A stretch of 64,000 nt of DNA from Bdellovibrio bacteriovorus W (GTDB lineage Bacteria > Bdellovibrionota > Bdellovibrionia > Bdellovibrionales > Bdellovibrionaceae). A model generated the notes under the pieces. That model saw only the letters and a list, made by a program, of their open reading frames with translations. It did no database searches and was not told the DNA's origin. The position numbers and the translations under genes were made by a program. The DNA is taken from contig CP002190.1 in NCBI GenBank assembly GCA_000525675.1, forward strand, positions 1,550,001-1,614,000. Reading direction: 5' to 3'. How positions within the stretch are numbered: position 1 is the stretch's first letter; each line of letters opens with the position of its first letter. This document shows positions 52,645 to 63,027 of this stretch, piece after piece.

Positions 52645-53115
52645 TCAACCAGATAAATCATCAAGGACCAGAACCTCACCATCTAAAGACACAAACGCCA
52701 AATGAAGCTCTAGTGATTCTCCCCAGAGATCAGAGAGGTAAAGCTGCGCCCTCTGTAGGCGTTGTTTTTGTTTAAAGCCTAATCGATGCTCTAAGAAATC
52801 AAAAGAGCCCACTGTCTTTACTTCGACGAGAACTGAATCCTTATGAGGATGACGGAAAATAATATCAATCTCTGCATAAGGAGTGCGAAATCGCTCCTTA
52901 TAAACAGAGTAACCAAGCTTTGAGTAATAGGTTTGAATGATCTTTTCTGACTCTAAACCCCGCTGCCAGGAAGAGTACTTTGATTTAGGACTCGACTTCG
53001 ACGAGGTATTCTTTAACTCCAGAAAAGGTCTTGCGGTGGACTTCGCAAGGGCCTTGCTCTTGGATACTAGTTTTATGTAGGACTGTTGAGTAGCCTTTGT
53101 GCGCTTCGAATCCAT
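52645..53115 (-). CDS. yraN: YraN/UPF0102-family endonuclease-like protein
   Basis: The core at about 45-156 matches UPF0102: [17 protein letters not shown], then [14 protein letters not shown] and [14 protein letters not shown], with the Glu-x-Asp...Glu-x-Lys nuclease-like pattern. The first 44 residues are Ser/Lys-rich and are read from DNA that also encodes the end of rnhB in another frame (131-base overlap). No ATG, GTG or TTG lies nearer the core. Either the overlap is real or translation starts at an unusual codon. Function of YraN is unsettled. Confidence 0.82.
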   Translation of the reverse strand: MDSKRTKATQQSYIKLVSKSKALAKSTARPFLELKNTSSKSSPKSKYSSWQRGLESEKIIQTYYSKLGYSVYKERFRTPYAEIDIIFRHPHKDSVLVEVKTVGSFDFLEHRLGFKQKQRLQRAQLYLSDLWGESLELHLAFVSLDGEVLVLDDLSG

Positions 53116-53665
53116 AGCCAGGGTATTGCTCCGCTAGTTCTTTCATCAGGCGATCACGCGTGACCTTTGCTACAATAGAGGCGGCTGAAATCGCAGGAAC
53201 TCTTAAGTCCCCTTTGACAACTGTCGTCTGAACAAACCCATCAAGATTAGGAATTTTTTTATTCCCATCAATCAAGACGTGTCCTGTCTTTTCTCCAAGT
53301 TGCAAAACAGCTCTCTTCATTGCAAGAAGCGACGCCTGAAGAATATTGAGTTCATCAATCTCCTCAACCGTTGCATACCCAATTCCTACATGATGCTCTT
53401 TGAGAATTAATTCTGCCAACTCTTCACGGCGCTCTTCGGACAAGAGTTTAGAGTCAGTGACTTGGTCATTTAAAAAAGTAGATTTAAAAATAACGGCTGC
53501 GGCATAGACAGGGCCCGCAAGACATCCTCTTCCCACTTCATCCACTCCGATAATTGGAGCCGGCTGAAATTCACGCCATGCAATCTCTGGAAGATCTAAC
53601 TTCTCACTTGCTGACGCTTTTTTCTTTGAAGATGTAGATTTACGAACAGATACTTTTTTTGCCAT
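52985..53665 (-). CDS. rnhB: Ribonuclease HII
   Basis: This 226-residue enzyme removes RNA from RNA-DNA hybrids. [20 protein letters not shown] holds the DEVGRG catalytic motif near 40, followed by [13 protein letters not shown] and the second metal Asp in [26 protein letters not shown] and YGFEAHKGY are typical. The first 34 residues are a Lys/Ser-rich extension ([18 protein letters not shown]) absent from E. coli RNase HII. A terminator lies between rplS and this gene. Confidence 0.95.
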   Translation of the reverse strand: MAKKVSVRKSTSSKKKASASEKLDLPEIAWREFQPAPIIGVDEVGRGCLAGPVYAAAVIFKSTFLNDQVTDSKLLSEERREELAELILKEHHVGIGYATVEEIDELNILQASLLAMKRAVLQLGEKTGHVLIDGNKKIPNLDGFVQTTVVKGDLRVPAISAASIVAKVTRDRLMKELAEQYPGYGFEAHKGYSTVLHKTSIQEQGPCEVHRKTFSGVKEYLVEVES

Positions 53666-53683
53666 AGCGATAGCCTATAATAA

Positions 53684-53715
53684 AAAAAGACCTAGCTTTA
53701 AACTAGGTCTTTTTT
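53684..53715. terminator. Terminator between rplS and rnhB
   Basis: AAAAGACCTAG / CTAGGTCTTTTTT, 7-base loop, T-run on minus. Confidence 0.85.
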
Positions 53716-53739
53716 AAATCTTACGATTTTAAATCTGAA

Positions 53740-54111
53740 TTAAGCTTTAGCAGTTACTAGCTCAGACTCAATTTTCGCAGCTTTACCAGCAAGCTTACGT
53801 AGGAAGTAAAGTTTCGCACGACGAACTTTACCGATATTTACGCGCTCAACTTTATCAACGATTGGGCTAGAGAACGGGAAAGTTCTTTCAACACCAACAC
53901 CTGCAGACATTTTACGAACTGTGAAAGTTCTAGCAGCACCAGCGCCTTGAATTTTGATTACGATACCTTTGTAAAGCTGGATACGCTCTTTTTCACCCTC
54001 TTTTACTTTAACGTATACGTTAACAGTATCACCTGCACCAAATTCTTGGATGTTAGAGTTAGCGGGTTTTACGCTTACACGACGAACGAGATTTGTTTCT
54101 TTAGTAGCCAT
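53740..54111 (-). CDS. rplS: Ribosomal protein L19
   Basis: This 123-residue 50S protein sits at the subunit interface. [23 protein letters not shown] and [22 protein letters not shown] are the family core; [16 protein letters not shown] is the C-terminal signature. AAGGATTAAGCA precedes ATG. Confidence 0.97.
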   Translation of the reverse strand: MATKETNLVRRVSVKPANSNIQEFGAGDTVNVYVKVKEGEKERIQLYKGIVIKIQGAGAARTFTVRKMSAGVGVERTFPFSSPIVDKVERVNIGKVRRAKLYFLRKLAGKAAKIESELVTAKA

Positions 54112-54166
54112 TGCTTAATCCTTGTAGCAGTCAATTTCTCAATATATCAAAAAGTAAAGTAAGGGT

Positions 54167-54754
54167 TTACCATGGACCCATCACTCGGTCAAGACAGATA
54201 CTTACTGCCGACCTCACTGAAAGATGTCGATAGTCGTTAGGGGGAGCGCCTCGAATACTCTCTAGCACACCAGAGCAAGACCCTATTAATTCCTCTGTCA
54301 TCCCGAAACCAGTACCAAATAACATGAAGACGGGCTTTTTTTCCACATGCATTTGATGACGCAAGCCGGAAAACGTGAACTTTTCTTTCGCCCACTCCAC
54401 TCGAGCCGAAGTCGCAATTGTCAGACAATCCGGAACATTCCAGTCAGCCAAGGCCTTTTCAACGCTTTCGGCGGTGGCTACAGGCCCTAGAGCGGTTTTG
54501 CGCATGGGATTGAACTTTGCCCCCTGCCCCGTTCTCCAATGATCCAGGACCCGCTCAACAAACATTCTCTGCTCCTGCATCGGGTGGATGATGTAATATT
54601 TTTCCACCCCATAAACCTGAGCCGCCCTAGCGATGTCATGGATATCGAAATTAGTGATGTTCGTGGCCACCGTCTTTTGGAGGCGATCACGAACTGGGTA
54701 ATGAACTAAACCAATGGCCAAACGAGGCACATAGGGATGAGTGGCTTCACTCAT
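54167..54754 (-). CDS. SPOUT-type RNA methyltransferase (PF09936-like)
   Basis: This 195-residue protein has the trefoil-knot methylase pattern: [22 protein letters not shown] at the N terminus, [13 protein letters not shown] in the middle, and the knot segment [15 protein letters not shown]. It overlaps trmD by 8 bases, in the same operon, so an RNA substrate (tRNA or rRNA) is likely. The site is not known. TrmD is itself a SPOUT enzyme; this may be an old paralogue. Confidence 0.85.
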   Translation of the reverse strand: MSEATHPYVPRLAIGLVHYPVRDRLQKTVATNITNFDIHDIARAAQVYGVEKYYIIHPMQEQRMFVERVLDHWRTGQGAKFNPMRKTALGPVATAESVEKALADWNVPDCLTIATSARVEWAKEKFTFSGLRHQMHVEKKPVFMLFGTGFGMTEELIGSCSGVLESIRGAPPNDYRHLSVRSAVSICLDRVMGPW

Positions 54755-55571
54755 GGATATCTTCCTCTCTTAAAGAGCTTAACCCCAGAGTCTTTTTATC
54801 ATTTTCACTCAGAGAGCGAAAAAATTCCTTTAACTCTTCGATCGGCAAAGGACGCTTTTTCTTTTTTTGCGCCAATGCCAACTGGGTCTTTTCAAAAATA
54901 TATTTCTTAAATAAATCAGGGCGCTTTACCAGAGTTACTAAAACAGAAACTTGATGTTTCCAAATCTCAATCTTCTCATGATGACCGCTGAATAAAATTT
55001 CCGGTATAGACTGTTCAAGGACCTCACGAGGTCTGGTAAAATGAGGTTCCTCTAAAAGCCCGTCTGAAAAACTGTCCTTTTCTGCTGAATCTGCATGCCC
55101 AAGGACCCCAGGGATGAAACGAGAAAGCGAATCAATCACGACAAGCGCGCCTAATTCTCCCCCAGAAAGTACATAATCCCCAATGGATAACTCTTCATCT
55201 ACAAAGGAGTTTAAAACTCTTTGATCCACGCCACCATAGCGTCCACACAGCAAGATAACGTGCTCTGCCTGGCTCAGGTCTTTGGCTTTTTGCGCCGTCA
55301 AGGTAGGCCCTTGTGGGGAGAGATAGATGACCTTTGAATTCTTATGTTTCTTTTCTTCAAAAAGTTTTTTGAGGGGATCTGCCAACATGATCATCCCGTC
55401 GCCGCCGCCAAAAGGGCGATCGTCGACGGAGCGATGGCGATCTTCCGTGTAATCCCTTGGATTCACGACAGAGACTTCAAGTAGTTTTTTTTCCAGAGCC
55501 TGACCTAGGACGCCATATCCAAGGGCGCCCAAAATCATCTCCGGAAAAAGAGTCACCACTTCAACTTTCAT
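54747..55571 (-). CDS. trmD: tRNA (guanine37-N1)-methyltransferase
   Basis: This 274-residue enzyme makes m1G37 next to the anticodon. [11 protein letters not shown] at the N terminus and [13 protein letters not shown] are diagnostic; the knot has [14 protein letters not shown] and [15 protein letters not shown]. The C-terminal ~110 residues are somewhat longer than E. coli TrmD. It shares one base with the rimM stop (TAATG). Confidence 0.97.
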   Translation of the reverse strand: MKVEVVTLFPEMILGALGYGVLGQALEKKLLEVSVVNPRDYTEDRHRSVDDRPFGGGDGMIMLADPLKKLFEEKKHKNSKVIYLSPQGPTLTAQKAKDLSQAEHVILLCGRYGGVDQRVLNSFVDEELSIGDYVLSGGELGALVVIDSLSRFIPGVLGHADSAEKDSFSDGLLEEPHFTRPREVLEQSIPEILFSGHHEKIEIWKHQVSVLVTLVKRPDLFKKYIFEKTQLALAQKKKKRPLPIEELKEFFRSLSENDKKTLGLSSLREEDIHE

Positions 55572-56086
55572 TAGTGACTTTCGATGTCCAAAAGCCCTTC
55601 AGGAAGATCCATCACAACAGACGTGTGCTTGAAATCAATTTTCTTGATGAAATCATCAACGAAAGGAACTTCAACTTTTCTTCCGTCCATCTCTACAACC
55701 AAAAGATCCTGAACGCCATTTGAAGAAAAGCCAACGATTTGACCTAGAATGTTTTGCTCTACATCCTTCAAGTTGAAGTTTAAGATCTCAGATAGATAGA
55801 TTGTCTCGCCTGGCTTAGAAACCAAAAGATCAGCATCAATGTAAAATTCAAAATGTTCTAATTTTTCAGCCGCCGTACGATCAGCAACTTCTTGCGCTTT
55901 CACGATAAAACCTTTTTTGAAAGGTTTTGTTCTTTCAACTGTGAAAGTTAAAGTTTCTTCTGAAGTCTTAGACTTAAGATAGAAGCTCTTCATTCTCTTG
56001 GCCCATGTAATGTCACCAGAGAGGATTAGAATATAAAGATCTCCTTTAAGACCATGAGCTTCTCTAACTTTACCAACTAACTTCAT
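55571..56086 (-). CDS. rimM: Ribosome maturation factor RimM
   Basis: This 171-residue 30S assembly factor binds S19. It has the N-terminal [15 protein letters not shown] barrel and a PRC-barrel with [23 protein letters not shown]-type strands (here [18 protein letters not shown]). It is coupled to trmD by a one-base stop-start overlap. Confidence 0.94.
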   Translation of the reverse strand: MKLVGKVREAHGLKGDLYILILSGDITWAKRMKSFYLKSKTSEETLTFTVERTKPFKKGFIVKAQEVADRTAAEKLEHFEFYIDADLLVSKPGETIYLSEILNFNLKDVEQNILGQIVGFSSNGVQDLLVVEMDGRKVEVPFVDDFIKKIDFKHTSVVMDLPEGLLDIESH

Positions 56087-56171
56087 CTCTACTCCCTATT
56101 CCCCGCACTCAAGCTTTCGGATTCATACTTAAGAATCTACTTGAAGTCATTTAAATGATATTTGGGAAAAG

Positions 56172-56203
56172 AAAAAGGGGTTGCCAATGACAACCCCTTT
56201 AAA
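56172..56203 (-). terminator. Terminator between khpA and rimM
   Basis: AAAGGGGTTG / CAACCCCTTT, 7-base loop, followed on minus by TTTTTCTTTT. It splits the ffh-rplS cluster in two. Confidence 0.78.
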
Positions 56204-56238
56204 ATTTTATTTCAACTAACCCTTATTGGGACCCTAGA

Positions 56239-56478
56239 CTATTCAACGATATCCAAGTGATAACGTTTATTAAGCTTTGTACCCGCTGCGCGGATGATTG
56301 TTCTCATAGCCGCAGCAGTTTTACCTTGCTTACCGATAACTTTACCTAGGTCCTCTTTGTCTACTTTGAGAGCAAGAAGAGTTGTTTGCTGACCTGGAAT
56401 TTCGTCGACTTCCACATTCTCGGGTTTATCAACAAGAGACTTAGCCATAAACTCAACAAGGTCTTTCAAGCTATCCAT
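56239..56478 (-). CDS. khpA: KhpA-type KH-domain RNA-binding protein
   Basis: This 79-residue protein is a single KH domain (GKVIGKQGKTAAAMRTIIRAAG). KhpA binds RNA and in other bacteria works with KhpB. It lies between rpsP and rimM, its standard place. Confidence 0.93.
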   Translation of the reverse strand: MDSLKDLVEFMAKSLVDKPENVEVDEIPGQQTTLLALKVDKEDLGKVIGKQGKTAAAMRTIIRAAGTKLNKRYHLDIVE

Positions 56479-56545
56479 AAAATTCCCCCAACCGATAGAA
56501 CTTTGCTATTCCGATAATCTCTCGAAATAGCATATCTGCCAAGAA

Positions 56546-56794
56546 TTATTTTGCTTGGGCCAATTTGATAACGTGCTTAACGCGATCAGAAGGTTGAGCA
56601 CCTTTTTTGATCCATTCTTCAACTTTAGCAAGATCAAGCTCTACTTTTTTCTCGTTACCTTGTGCAAGTGGATTGTAAAAACCAAGGATATCGATGAATT
56701 TTCCAGTCACATATCTACGTGAATCCGCAACAGTGATGCGGTATTTAGGGTCATGCTTAGCGCCCATACGAGCCATACGAATTACAACTGCCAT
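56546..56794 (-). CDS. rpsP: Ribosomal protein S16
   Basis: This 82-residue 30S protein has the family start [18 protein letters not shown], then [21 protein letters not shown]. It stands 72 bases downstream of ffh. Confidence 0.97.
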   Translation of the reverse strand: MAVVIRMARMGAKHDPKYRITVADSRRYVTGKFIDILGFYNPLAQGNEKKVELDLAKVEEWIKKGAQPSDRVKHVIKLAQAK

Positions 56795-56866
56795 TTATAA
56801 ACCTCTATGTATCAAATAAAACAGTAAGACCAAGTGTGTACTTTGTTAACGAATAAATATCAAGAA

Positions 56867-58198
56867 TTAAAATGGAAACTTCATGCCCCCTCGACCCATT
56901 CCCATTTTCATCATTCCGCTCATCATCTTTTTAGCGTCCTCAAACTGCTTTATTAGCTTGTTCACGTCTTGAACTTGAGTTCCGCTACCGTTCGCAATTC
57001 TCATGCGTCGCGACGCATTAAGAATCTTGTGATTTTGACGTTCTTGAGGGGTCATCGAGCGAATGATCGCCTCAATTTTTTTAATTTCCGCATCCGGAGG
57101 AGTCATATTTTTTAGCTGTTTTGAAAGCTCGCCCATACCAGGTAAAAACTTCAAAACGCTTTCAAAACCACCCATTTTTTTGAGCTGTTGAATCTGGCCC
57201 AAAAAGTCCTCAAGGGTGAATTCATTTTTCATCATTTTCTTAGCTGATTCACGAGCTGATTTTTCATCAATCACCTCTTGAGCTTTTTCAACAAGACTTA
57301 AAACGTCCCCCATATCCAAGATACGTCCTGCAAGGCGGTCTGGATGGAAGACTTCAAGGGCAGAAACTTTCTCACCCATACCAAGGAACTTAATTGGAAT
57401 TCCTGTGACTTCACGAATCGACAGAGCCGCACCACCGCGCGCATCCCCGTCCACCTTCGTAAGGATCAAACCTGTCAACGTCAGGCGCTTATGGAAGCCC
57501 TCAGCGACGTTGACTGACTGCTGACCAAGCATCGCATCTGCGACCAAGAGAATCTCTTGTGGCGTCCAAATTTCACGCAAACGACTTAGCTCAGACATCA
57601 ACTCATCATCGACTTGAAGTCGACCTGCTGTATCCACAAGAACCACGTCGACCATGTTATCCTTGGCCCATTGCTTGGACTTCTCAAGGATCTCTTCTGG
57701 CTTCATTCCTAACTCGGTTGGGAATGTCGGGATGTTGTTTTGCTTGCCAAGCACCTGTAATTGGTCAATGGCCGCTGGACGATAGATATCCGCAGGCACA
57801 AGTCCTGGCTTCTTCCCTAGTTTTTGACGAATATAAAGAGCTAACTTAGCAGCGGAAGTAGTTTTTCCCGCCCCTTGCAAACCCACTAGGAAGATAACAC
57901 TTGGGTTTTCACGCACGTTGATATCAACGGCTCCACCACCTAAAACGTTCACAAGTTCTTCGTGAACGATTTTTACAAACATTTGCCCTGGATTGACGTT
58001 CTGAAGAACTTCCGCGCCAATAGCTTTTGCTTTTACTTTATCAATGAAAGTTTTAACGACTTTGAAGTTAACGTCGGCCTCTAAAAGACTCAGACGGATT
58101 TCTTTAAGAACCTCTTCAATGTTCGCTTCGGTGATTTTGCTTTGCCCGCGAACCTTTTTAAGGCTCGCCATAATTTTATCGGATAGATTTTCAAACAT
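56867..58198 (-). CDS. ffh: Signal recognition particle protein Ffh
   Basis: This 443-residue GTPase targets membrane proteins with 4.5S RNA. Residues ~100-300 are the NG domain with GLQGAGKTT, DTAGRLQVD and TKVDGDARGGAA. The M domain has the Met-rich end (KMMSGMMKMGMGRGGM). It is the first gene of the minus-strand translation cluster. Confidence 0.97.
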   Translation of the reverse strand: MFENLSDKIMASLKKVRGQSKITEANIEEVLKEIRLSLLEADVNFKVVKTFIDKVKAKAIGAEVLQNVNPGQMFVKIVHEELVNVLGGGAVDINVRENPSVIFLVGLQGAGKTTSAAKLALYIRQKLGKKPGLVPADIYRPAAIDQLQVLGKQNNIPTFPTELGMKPEEILEKSKQWAKDNMVDVVLVDTAGRLQVDDELMSELSRLREIWTPQEILLVADAMLGQQSVNVAEGFHKRLTLTGLILTKVDGDARGGAALSIREVTGIPIKFLGMGEKVSALEVFHPDRLAGRILDMGDVLSLVEKAQEVIDEKSARESAKKMMKNEFTLEDFLGQIQQLKKMGGFESVLKFLPGMGELSKQLKNMTPPDAEIKKIEAIIRSMTPQERQNHKILNASRRMRIANGSGTQVQDVNKLIKQFEDAKKMMSGMMKMGMGRGGMKFPF

Positions 58199-58297
58199 AA
58201 GTTACCCCGAATTTCAAAAACTAAGACTTACCCCAACATATTCACAATAACAACGCAGGCCATCCTGTATTTAACCTAGATGCGCCGCGCCTATGAA

Positions 58298-59071
58298 CTA
58301 CCAACGCTGGAAGCTGCCTTTACGGAGGCTGAATAAAGCCGTCCCAAAAAAGAATATGAAGCCCACAATAGAGATCAGGGCCGCCGTCATCACATCCACG
58401 TCACTCACACCAAGAATCCCGTAACGAAGTCCGTTAATGAGATACAAGAGAGGATTTACCTTACTAATCATCTGCCAAAACGGATGTAGATGCTCAATCG
58501 ACAAGAACACACCGCCTAGATATGTCAAAGGCAGAAGAATGAAGGCTGAAAATGCAGAGAGCTGGTCAAAAGATGTCGCCCAGAAAGCAACGCTGATCCC
58601 GATCATTCCAAAGAGCAATCCCGCAATCACCAAAAAGAATAAAGTCGTCAAAGGATTTGCAATACTCAACCATTGCCCCTGTTGGAAATACATAAACACC
58701 GTACCCACGATGAATGTAATCACGGCAACAACCGAGCCCCTCACAAGACTTGCAAGACTCATTGCCCAGATGATCTCTTGATCTGAAACCGGAGCCACAC
58801 GCAAGTCTTCCATGTCCCCAGAAAACTTTGAAGAGACTACAGACGAGGAAGAGTTTTGAAAGGCATTATTGATTAAGCCCATCATCATTAATCCTGGGAT
58901 CAAAAAAGACAGATAACTCACGCCCTGCTGGGCGCTCATTTGCTCTCCTAAAGAAACACCGAAAATTAATAAATATAAAAATGACGAAACAAACGGTGTG
59001 ATCACCGTCTGCACAAGAACTTTGCAGAATCGCGCAATTTCTCTTTGGAATAATGTAATAAAACCTGTCAC
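58298..59071 (-). CDS. ABC-2 type transporter permease
   Basis: This 257-residue protein has about six membrane segments and the ABC-2/NodJ-YadH pattern: LIPGLMMMGLINNAFQNSSSS, SDQEIIWAMSLASLVRG and ILLPLTYLGGVFLSIEHL. The start is GTG 59071. Its ATPase lies 11 bases upstream. The export substrate is unknown. Confidence 0.9.
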   Translation of the reverse strand: MTGFITLFQREIARFCKVLVQTVITPFVSSFLYLLIFGVSLGEQMSAQQGVSYLSFLIPGLMMMGLINNAFQNSSSSVVSSKFSGDMEDLRVAPVSDQEIIWAMSLASLVRGSVVAVITFIVGTVFMYFQQGQWLSIANPLTTLFFLVIAGLLFGMIGISVAFWATSFDQLSAFSAFILLPLTYLGGVFLSIEHLHPFWQMISKVNPLLYLINGLRYGILGVSDVDVMTAALISIVGFIFFFGTALFSLRKGSFQRW

Positions 59072-59082
59072 AGCGCCTGCTC

Positions 59083-60015
59083 CTAAACTCTGACCTGAGA
59101 TGAACTATCGGATGTCTCTGTTCGGCTGACGAGCTTCAAGAAGGCCTCTTCTAAATCCCCATTTTGAATTTCGACGTCCTTAATGAACTGCATCGGAATA
59201 TTGAGCTCCGTCAGTAAATCCCCAATAGCTTTATGTTGCGGAACAACCAAAAGATAAGAGTTCTCGTTTCTTTCCTTTAGGTACTCGGACTGAACTGGAT
59301 AGTCTTGAGTCAACAAAAGGCGGATTTTTTTGAGCGAGTACTCACGAATGATTTCTTTAGTATTCCCCACATGAACAACGTTACCGAAATTTATAATGCC
59401 CACGCGATCACAAAGCTCTTCAGCTTCTTCAAGATAATGAGTCGTTAAAAGAATCGACATCCCCTCAGAACGCAATTCTTGAACAAACTTCCAGAGGTCT
59501 TCACGCAGACGAATGTCTACGCCCGCTGTGGGTTCATCTAAAAGCAATAACTTCGGATTGTGCACTAAAGCTTTAGCAATCATCAGTCGTCTTTTCATAC
59601 CGCCAGAGAGTTGTTTTACTTTTTTATCGCGATGTTCAAGCAAAGAAAGTTTCTCAAGTAGAAATAAAATACGCTCTTGGTTCTTTCTTAGTCCGTAGTA
59701 TCCAGAATGAAACTTCAAGATTTCTTCTACCGTAAAAAAACCAGAGTTGATGATTTCTTGGTGAACGATACCGATTTGTTTTTTAGTAAACATCGGCTCT
59801 TTTGTAACGTCGACTCCAAAGACTTTCACACTTCCTGAGGTCGGCTTTTCTAAAGTCGTGATTGTTGAAATGATAGAAGTTTTGCCTGCACCATTAGGCC
59901 CTAAAAGTCCGAAAATTTCTCCGGCTTTGACTTCAAAACTCACTCCGCGAACAGCTTCTTTGGGGCTGTTCGTATAGCGTTTTCTTAAATCAGTGATTTC
60001 TAATGGATGACTCAC
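59083..60015 (-). CDS. ABC transporter ATPase (YadG-like)
   Basis: This 310-residue nucleotide-binding subunit has Walker A GPNGAGKTS, signature LSGGMKRRLMIA, Walker B KLLLLDEPTAGVD and the switch His in LTTHYLEEAEEL. GTG 60015 has AAAGGAG about 10 nt upstream. prfC lies 25 bases upstream on the same strand. Confidence 0.94.
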   Translation of the reverse strand: MSHPLEITDLRKRYTNSPKEAVRGVSFEVKAGEIFGLLGPNGAGKTSIISTITTLEKPTSGSVKVFGVDVTKEPMFTKKQIGIVHQEIINSGFFTVEEILKFHSGYYGLRKNQERILFLLEKLSLLEHRDKKVKQLSGGMKRRLMIAKALVHNPKLLLLDEPTAGVDIRLREDLWKFVQELRSEGMSILLTTHYLEEAEELCDRVGIINFGNVVHVGNTKEIIREYSLKKIRLLLTQDYPVQSEYLKERNENSYLLVVPQHKAIGDLLTELNIPMQFIKDVEIQNGDLEEAFLKLVSRTETSDSSSQVRV

Positions 60016-60040
60016 TAAAAACTATCTCCTTTTACAAAAA

Positions 60041-61648
60041 CTACCGAGCCTGAGTAATACTCGTGTGGAACTCAATCTCTGGATTTTCACGTACCAACCA
60101 GTTCAAATCCCACTCTTGATTTACCATCACAACTGGGTTGTTCTGCATATCGCGGAAAATACGTGCGCCGCCCTTAAGTTCAGCAACAGGCTTGCCCTCT
60201 TTCGTGCGTGGCCAACGAGCTACCGAATACGGCAAGCGAGAAAGTTGAACATCCAAGTTATATTCATCGTGCAAACGACGAACAAGAACTTCAAACTGAA
60301 GCTCCCCGACGGCCCCAATTAAGGGGTCTTGCATACCAACTAGTGGATCGATGAATAATTGAATGGCTCCCTCTTCAGAAAGATGGATCAGAGCTTCTTG
60401 CATTTTTTGACGTTTTAAAGCGTCACGCACAGAAAGTTTTGAAAAAAGCTCTGGAGCAAACTTTGGAATGTCTTCATAGCGAATATTTCCGCCAGAGAAC
60501 ACTCCGTCACCGATAGCAAAGTTCCCTGTGTCACCAACACCGACGATATCCCCTGCGTAAGCATCTTCGATGGTCTCTTTATCTGCAGCCACAAATTGGC
60601 TGGCATAGGAGAGACGAAGTTCTTTATCGTGACGAGTGTGCTTCACTTTCATGCCGCGCTCGAACTTTCCAGAACAAATACGAATGAAGGCAATACGGTC
60701 ACGATGACGACGATCCATATTGGCTTGGATTTTAAATACGAAACCAGAGAAGTTCGCATCACAAGGGTCAATCTCTCGACCATCTTGAGTTTTGCGCGCC
60801 TGTGGCCCTGGAGCGTACTTTGTGAAAAATTGTAGGAATGTATCTACACCGAAGTTTTGTTTGGCTGATCCGAACGTCACAGGTGAGATCGTACCATTTA
60901 GGAACTCTTCCACATCAAACGGTGGTAAAGCTCCTTCAATAAGTTCTAATTCATCAATCACTTGGTCAGCAGACTCTTTATCAAGATAGTCATAAAGAAT
61001 GGCATCATCTTTTCCTTTTTCAAAAGGGATGATTTTATAGTCCTCGACTTCTTCACGATGCTGATCGTAGATCCAAAGTTCTTTCGTCAAACGATTGTAA
61101 ATTCCACGGAAACGTTGACCAATTCCTAAAGGCCAAGTCACTGGGTAGCATTGCATGTTGAGTGTTTTTTCAACCTCATCAATCAATGTTAGAGGGTCTT
61201 TTCCCTCACGATCGAGTTTGTTTACGAAAGTGAAAATAGGAATTTTTCTAAGACGACAGACCTCGTAAAGTTTCTTTGTACGATCTTCCACGCCCTTAGC
61301 AACGTCGATCAACATACAAGCTGATTCCACGGCCATCAAAACGCGGTAAGTGTCTTCACCGAAGTCCTTATGCCCAGGAGTGTCTAGTAAGTTCACGCGA
61401 AGATCATTGTAATCAAACGTCATCACTGAAGACGTGACGGAGATCCCTTTTTCTCGCTCCATGGCCATCCAGTCAGACGTGACGGCTTTGGTTCCAGATT
61501 TTCCTTTAACTTCACCGGTTTCGTGAATCACGCCCCCGTGATAAAGCAATTTTTCTGTTAAAGTGGTCTTACCCGCATCCGGATGAGAGATAATCGCAAA
61601 CGTACGACGACGTTTAATTTCTTTTTGAATTTGAGGTGTGGCTAGCAT
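60041..61648 (-). CDS. prfC: Peptide chain release factor 3
   Basis: This 535-residue GTPase recycles RF1/RF2 after termination. RTFAIISHPDAGKTTLTEKL is the P-loop, LLDTPGHKDFGEDTYRVL is G3 and FVNKLDREGKDP is G4. GIGQRFRGIYNR and PFDVEEFLNGTISPVTFGSA are typical of RF3 rather than EF-G. AAGGATTATAGA precedes ATG. Confidence 0.97.
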   Translation of the reverse strand: MLATPQIQKEIKRRRTFAIISHPDAGKTTLTEKLLYHGGVIHETGEVKGKSGTKAVTSDWMAMEREKGISVTSSVMTFDYNDLRVNLLDTPGHKDFGEDTYRVLMAVESACMLIDVAKGVEDRTKKLYEVCRLRKIPIFTFVNKLDREGKDPLTLIDEVEKTLNMQCYPVTWPLGIGQRFRGIYNRLTKELWIYDQHREEVEDYKIIPFEKGKDDAILYDYLDKESADQVIDELELIEGALPPFDVEEFLNGTISPVTFGSAKQNFGVDTFLQFFTKYAPGPQARKTQDGREIDPCDANFSGFVFKIQANMDRRHRDRIAFIRICSGKFERGMKVKHTRHDKELRLSYASQFVAADKETIEDAYAGDIVGVGDTGNFAIGDGVFSGGNIRYEDIPKFAPELFSKLSVRDALKRQKMQEALIHLSEEGAIQLFIDPLVGMQDPLIGAVGELQFEVLVRRLHDEYNLDVQLSRLPYSVARWPRTKEGKPVAELKGGARIFRDMQNNPVVMVNQEWDLNWLVRENPEIEFHTSITQAR

Positions 61649-61841
61649 TCTATAATCCTTAAAACATTCTTTTTACTGGCTTATGGGCAGTTCTACAACC
61701 CCTATCTATGTCGCTGAGAGTTTATCAAAACCCCAGAGAGCCTTTCTAAGCACCGAATATGACAGCTCTTTCCCGCTTTGCCGGCGCTTGCCCTTTTCGC
61801 AGGCATTGATGAGGCCGTTCTTACAAGAATTAAAAAAAATC

Positions 61842-61870
61842 TTGCTTAACTTTATCAAAACCCTTTATAA
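61842..61870 (+). promoter_or_regulatory. Putative promoter of trhO
   Basis: TTGCTT, 17 bases, TTATAA. The -10 box lies about 60 bases before the trhO start. Confidence 0.45.
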
Positions 61871-61930
61871 ACCTTGCGAACATTCAACTCCCATGGGTTT
61901 GGAGCCTAAGAGGGATAACTGAGGTGACAC

Positions 61931-63001
61931 ATGTCTGATTTACGCTCTGACGCTAAGAGTGTTGGCGAAAACGCCGCTCAAAGCTATTATGTTACAGCTT
62001 ACTATAAATTCCTTAAGCTGAACGACCTAGAAACCATCCAAACAAAACTTGAAGAAAAAGCCGTTGAACTTAAAATCAAAGGTTTAGTCATCTTAGGTAG
62101 CGAAGGTTTCAATTCAACATGTGCTGCGACTTCTAAAGAATCCCTCAATGCATGGAAAGTCTTTATTGCTGAGTTCTTCGGTGCAACGGGCATTGCCTTT
62201 AAGGACTCCGAAAGTCCAAAAGCTCCCTTCCGCCGATTTAAAGTTAAAATTCGCGAAGAGATCGTTACCACAGGTATTCCTGAAATGATGCCACCTGAAG
62301 GAAAGAACTATCACCTTTCTCCTGCTGAATGGAATCAAGTCATGAAGGAAGAGGACGATTACGTAGTTATTGATACTCGCAATTGGTATGAGTATAAAAT
62401 CGGGACCTTCAAGGGCGCACTGAATCCTAATATTGAAAAGTTCACTGACTTCCCTCAATACATCGAAGCTCAAGGCATTCAAAAAGATAAGAAAATGCTG
62501 ATCTTTTGCACCGGCGGAATCCGCTGCGAAAAAGGTATTCTTGAGTTGCAAGATAAAGGCTACAACAATGTCTACCAACTTGATGGTGGTATTTTAAATT
62601 ACCTTGCGGAATATCCAAACGATCAGTTTGAAGGTGAATGTTTTGTTTTTGATCACCGCGTAGCTGTTGATCAAAACTTAAAACCTAGCACTAAGTATGG
62701 CCTTTGCCCACACTGTGGACAACCATCTGAAATTAAAATCGACTGTGTTCGCTGTGACTCCGAAGAGTTGATTTGCGTGGATTGCGCAGAGATTGAATTT
62801 AAGAAAGACACTTGTTCTAAAAACTGTGCTCACCAAACGAAGATCCATCCTGGTAAAAAAGGACCAAAACAAATCGTCCCTTTTGAAGTGGAGCAGCTCG
62901 CAGCTCAAGGTATTAATGATCTTCCAGAAATTCGCGTTACAAAGACCAAAGTTGTTCAGCTCAATGCTTTGGGCGAAGCCGAGACAATGACCAAGAAATA
63001 G
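61931..63001 (+). CDS. trhO: tRNA uridine(34) hydroxylase (rhodanese family)
   Basis: This 356-residue enzyme forms 5-hydroxyuridine at tRNA position 34 (YceA/TrhO). The N-terminal acylphosphatase-like part has GLVILGSEGFNST. The rhodanese domain has DDYVVIDTRNWYEYKIG and the active loop FCTGGIRCEK with Cys193. The C-terminal part has several CxxC pairs (GLCPHCGQP, DCVRCDSEELICVDC) likely binding zinc. GAGG is upstream of the ATG. Confidence 0.94.
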   Translation: MSDLRSDAKSVGENAAQSYYVTAYYKFLKLNDLETIQTKLEEKAVELKIKGLVILGSEGFNSTCAATSKESLNAWKVFIAEFFGATGIAFKDSESPKAPFRRFKVKIREEIVTTGIPEMMPPEGKNYHLSPAEWNQVMKEEDDYVVIDTRNWYEYKIGTFKGALNPNIEKFTDFPQYIEAQGIQKDKKMLIFCTGGIRCEKGILELQDKGYNNVYQLDGGILNYLAEYPNDQFEGECFVFDHRVAVDQNLKPSTKYGLCPHCGQPSEIKIDCVRCDSEELICVDCAEIEFKKDTCSKNCAHQTKIHPGKKGPKQIVPFEVEQLAAQGINDLPEIRVTKTKVVQLNALGEAETMTKK

Positions 63002-63027
63002 TCTTTCTCGATTCATATGAAGGTCTT

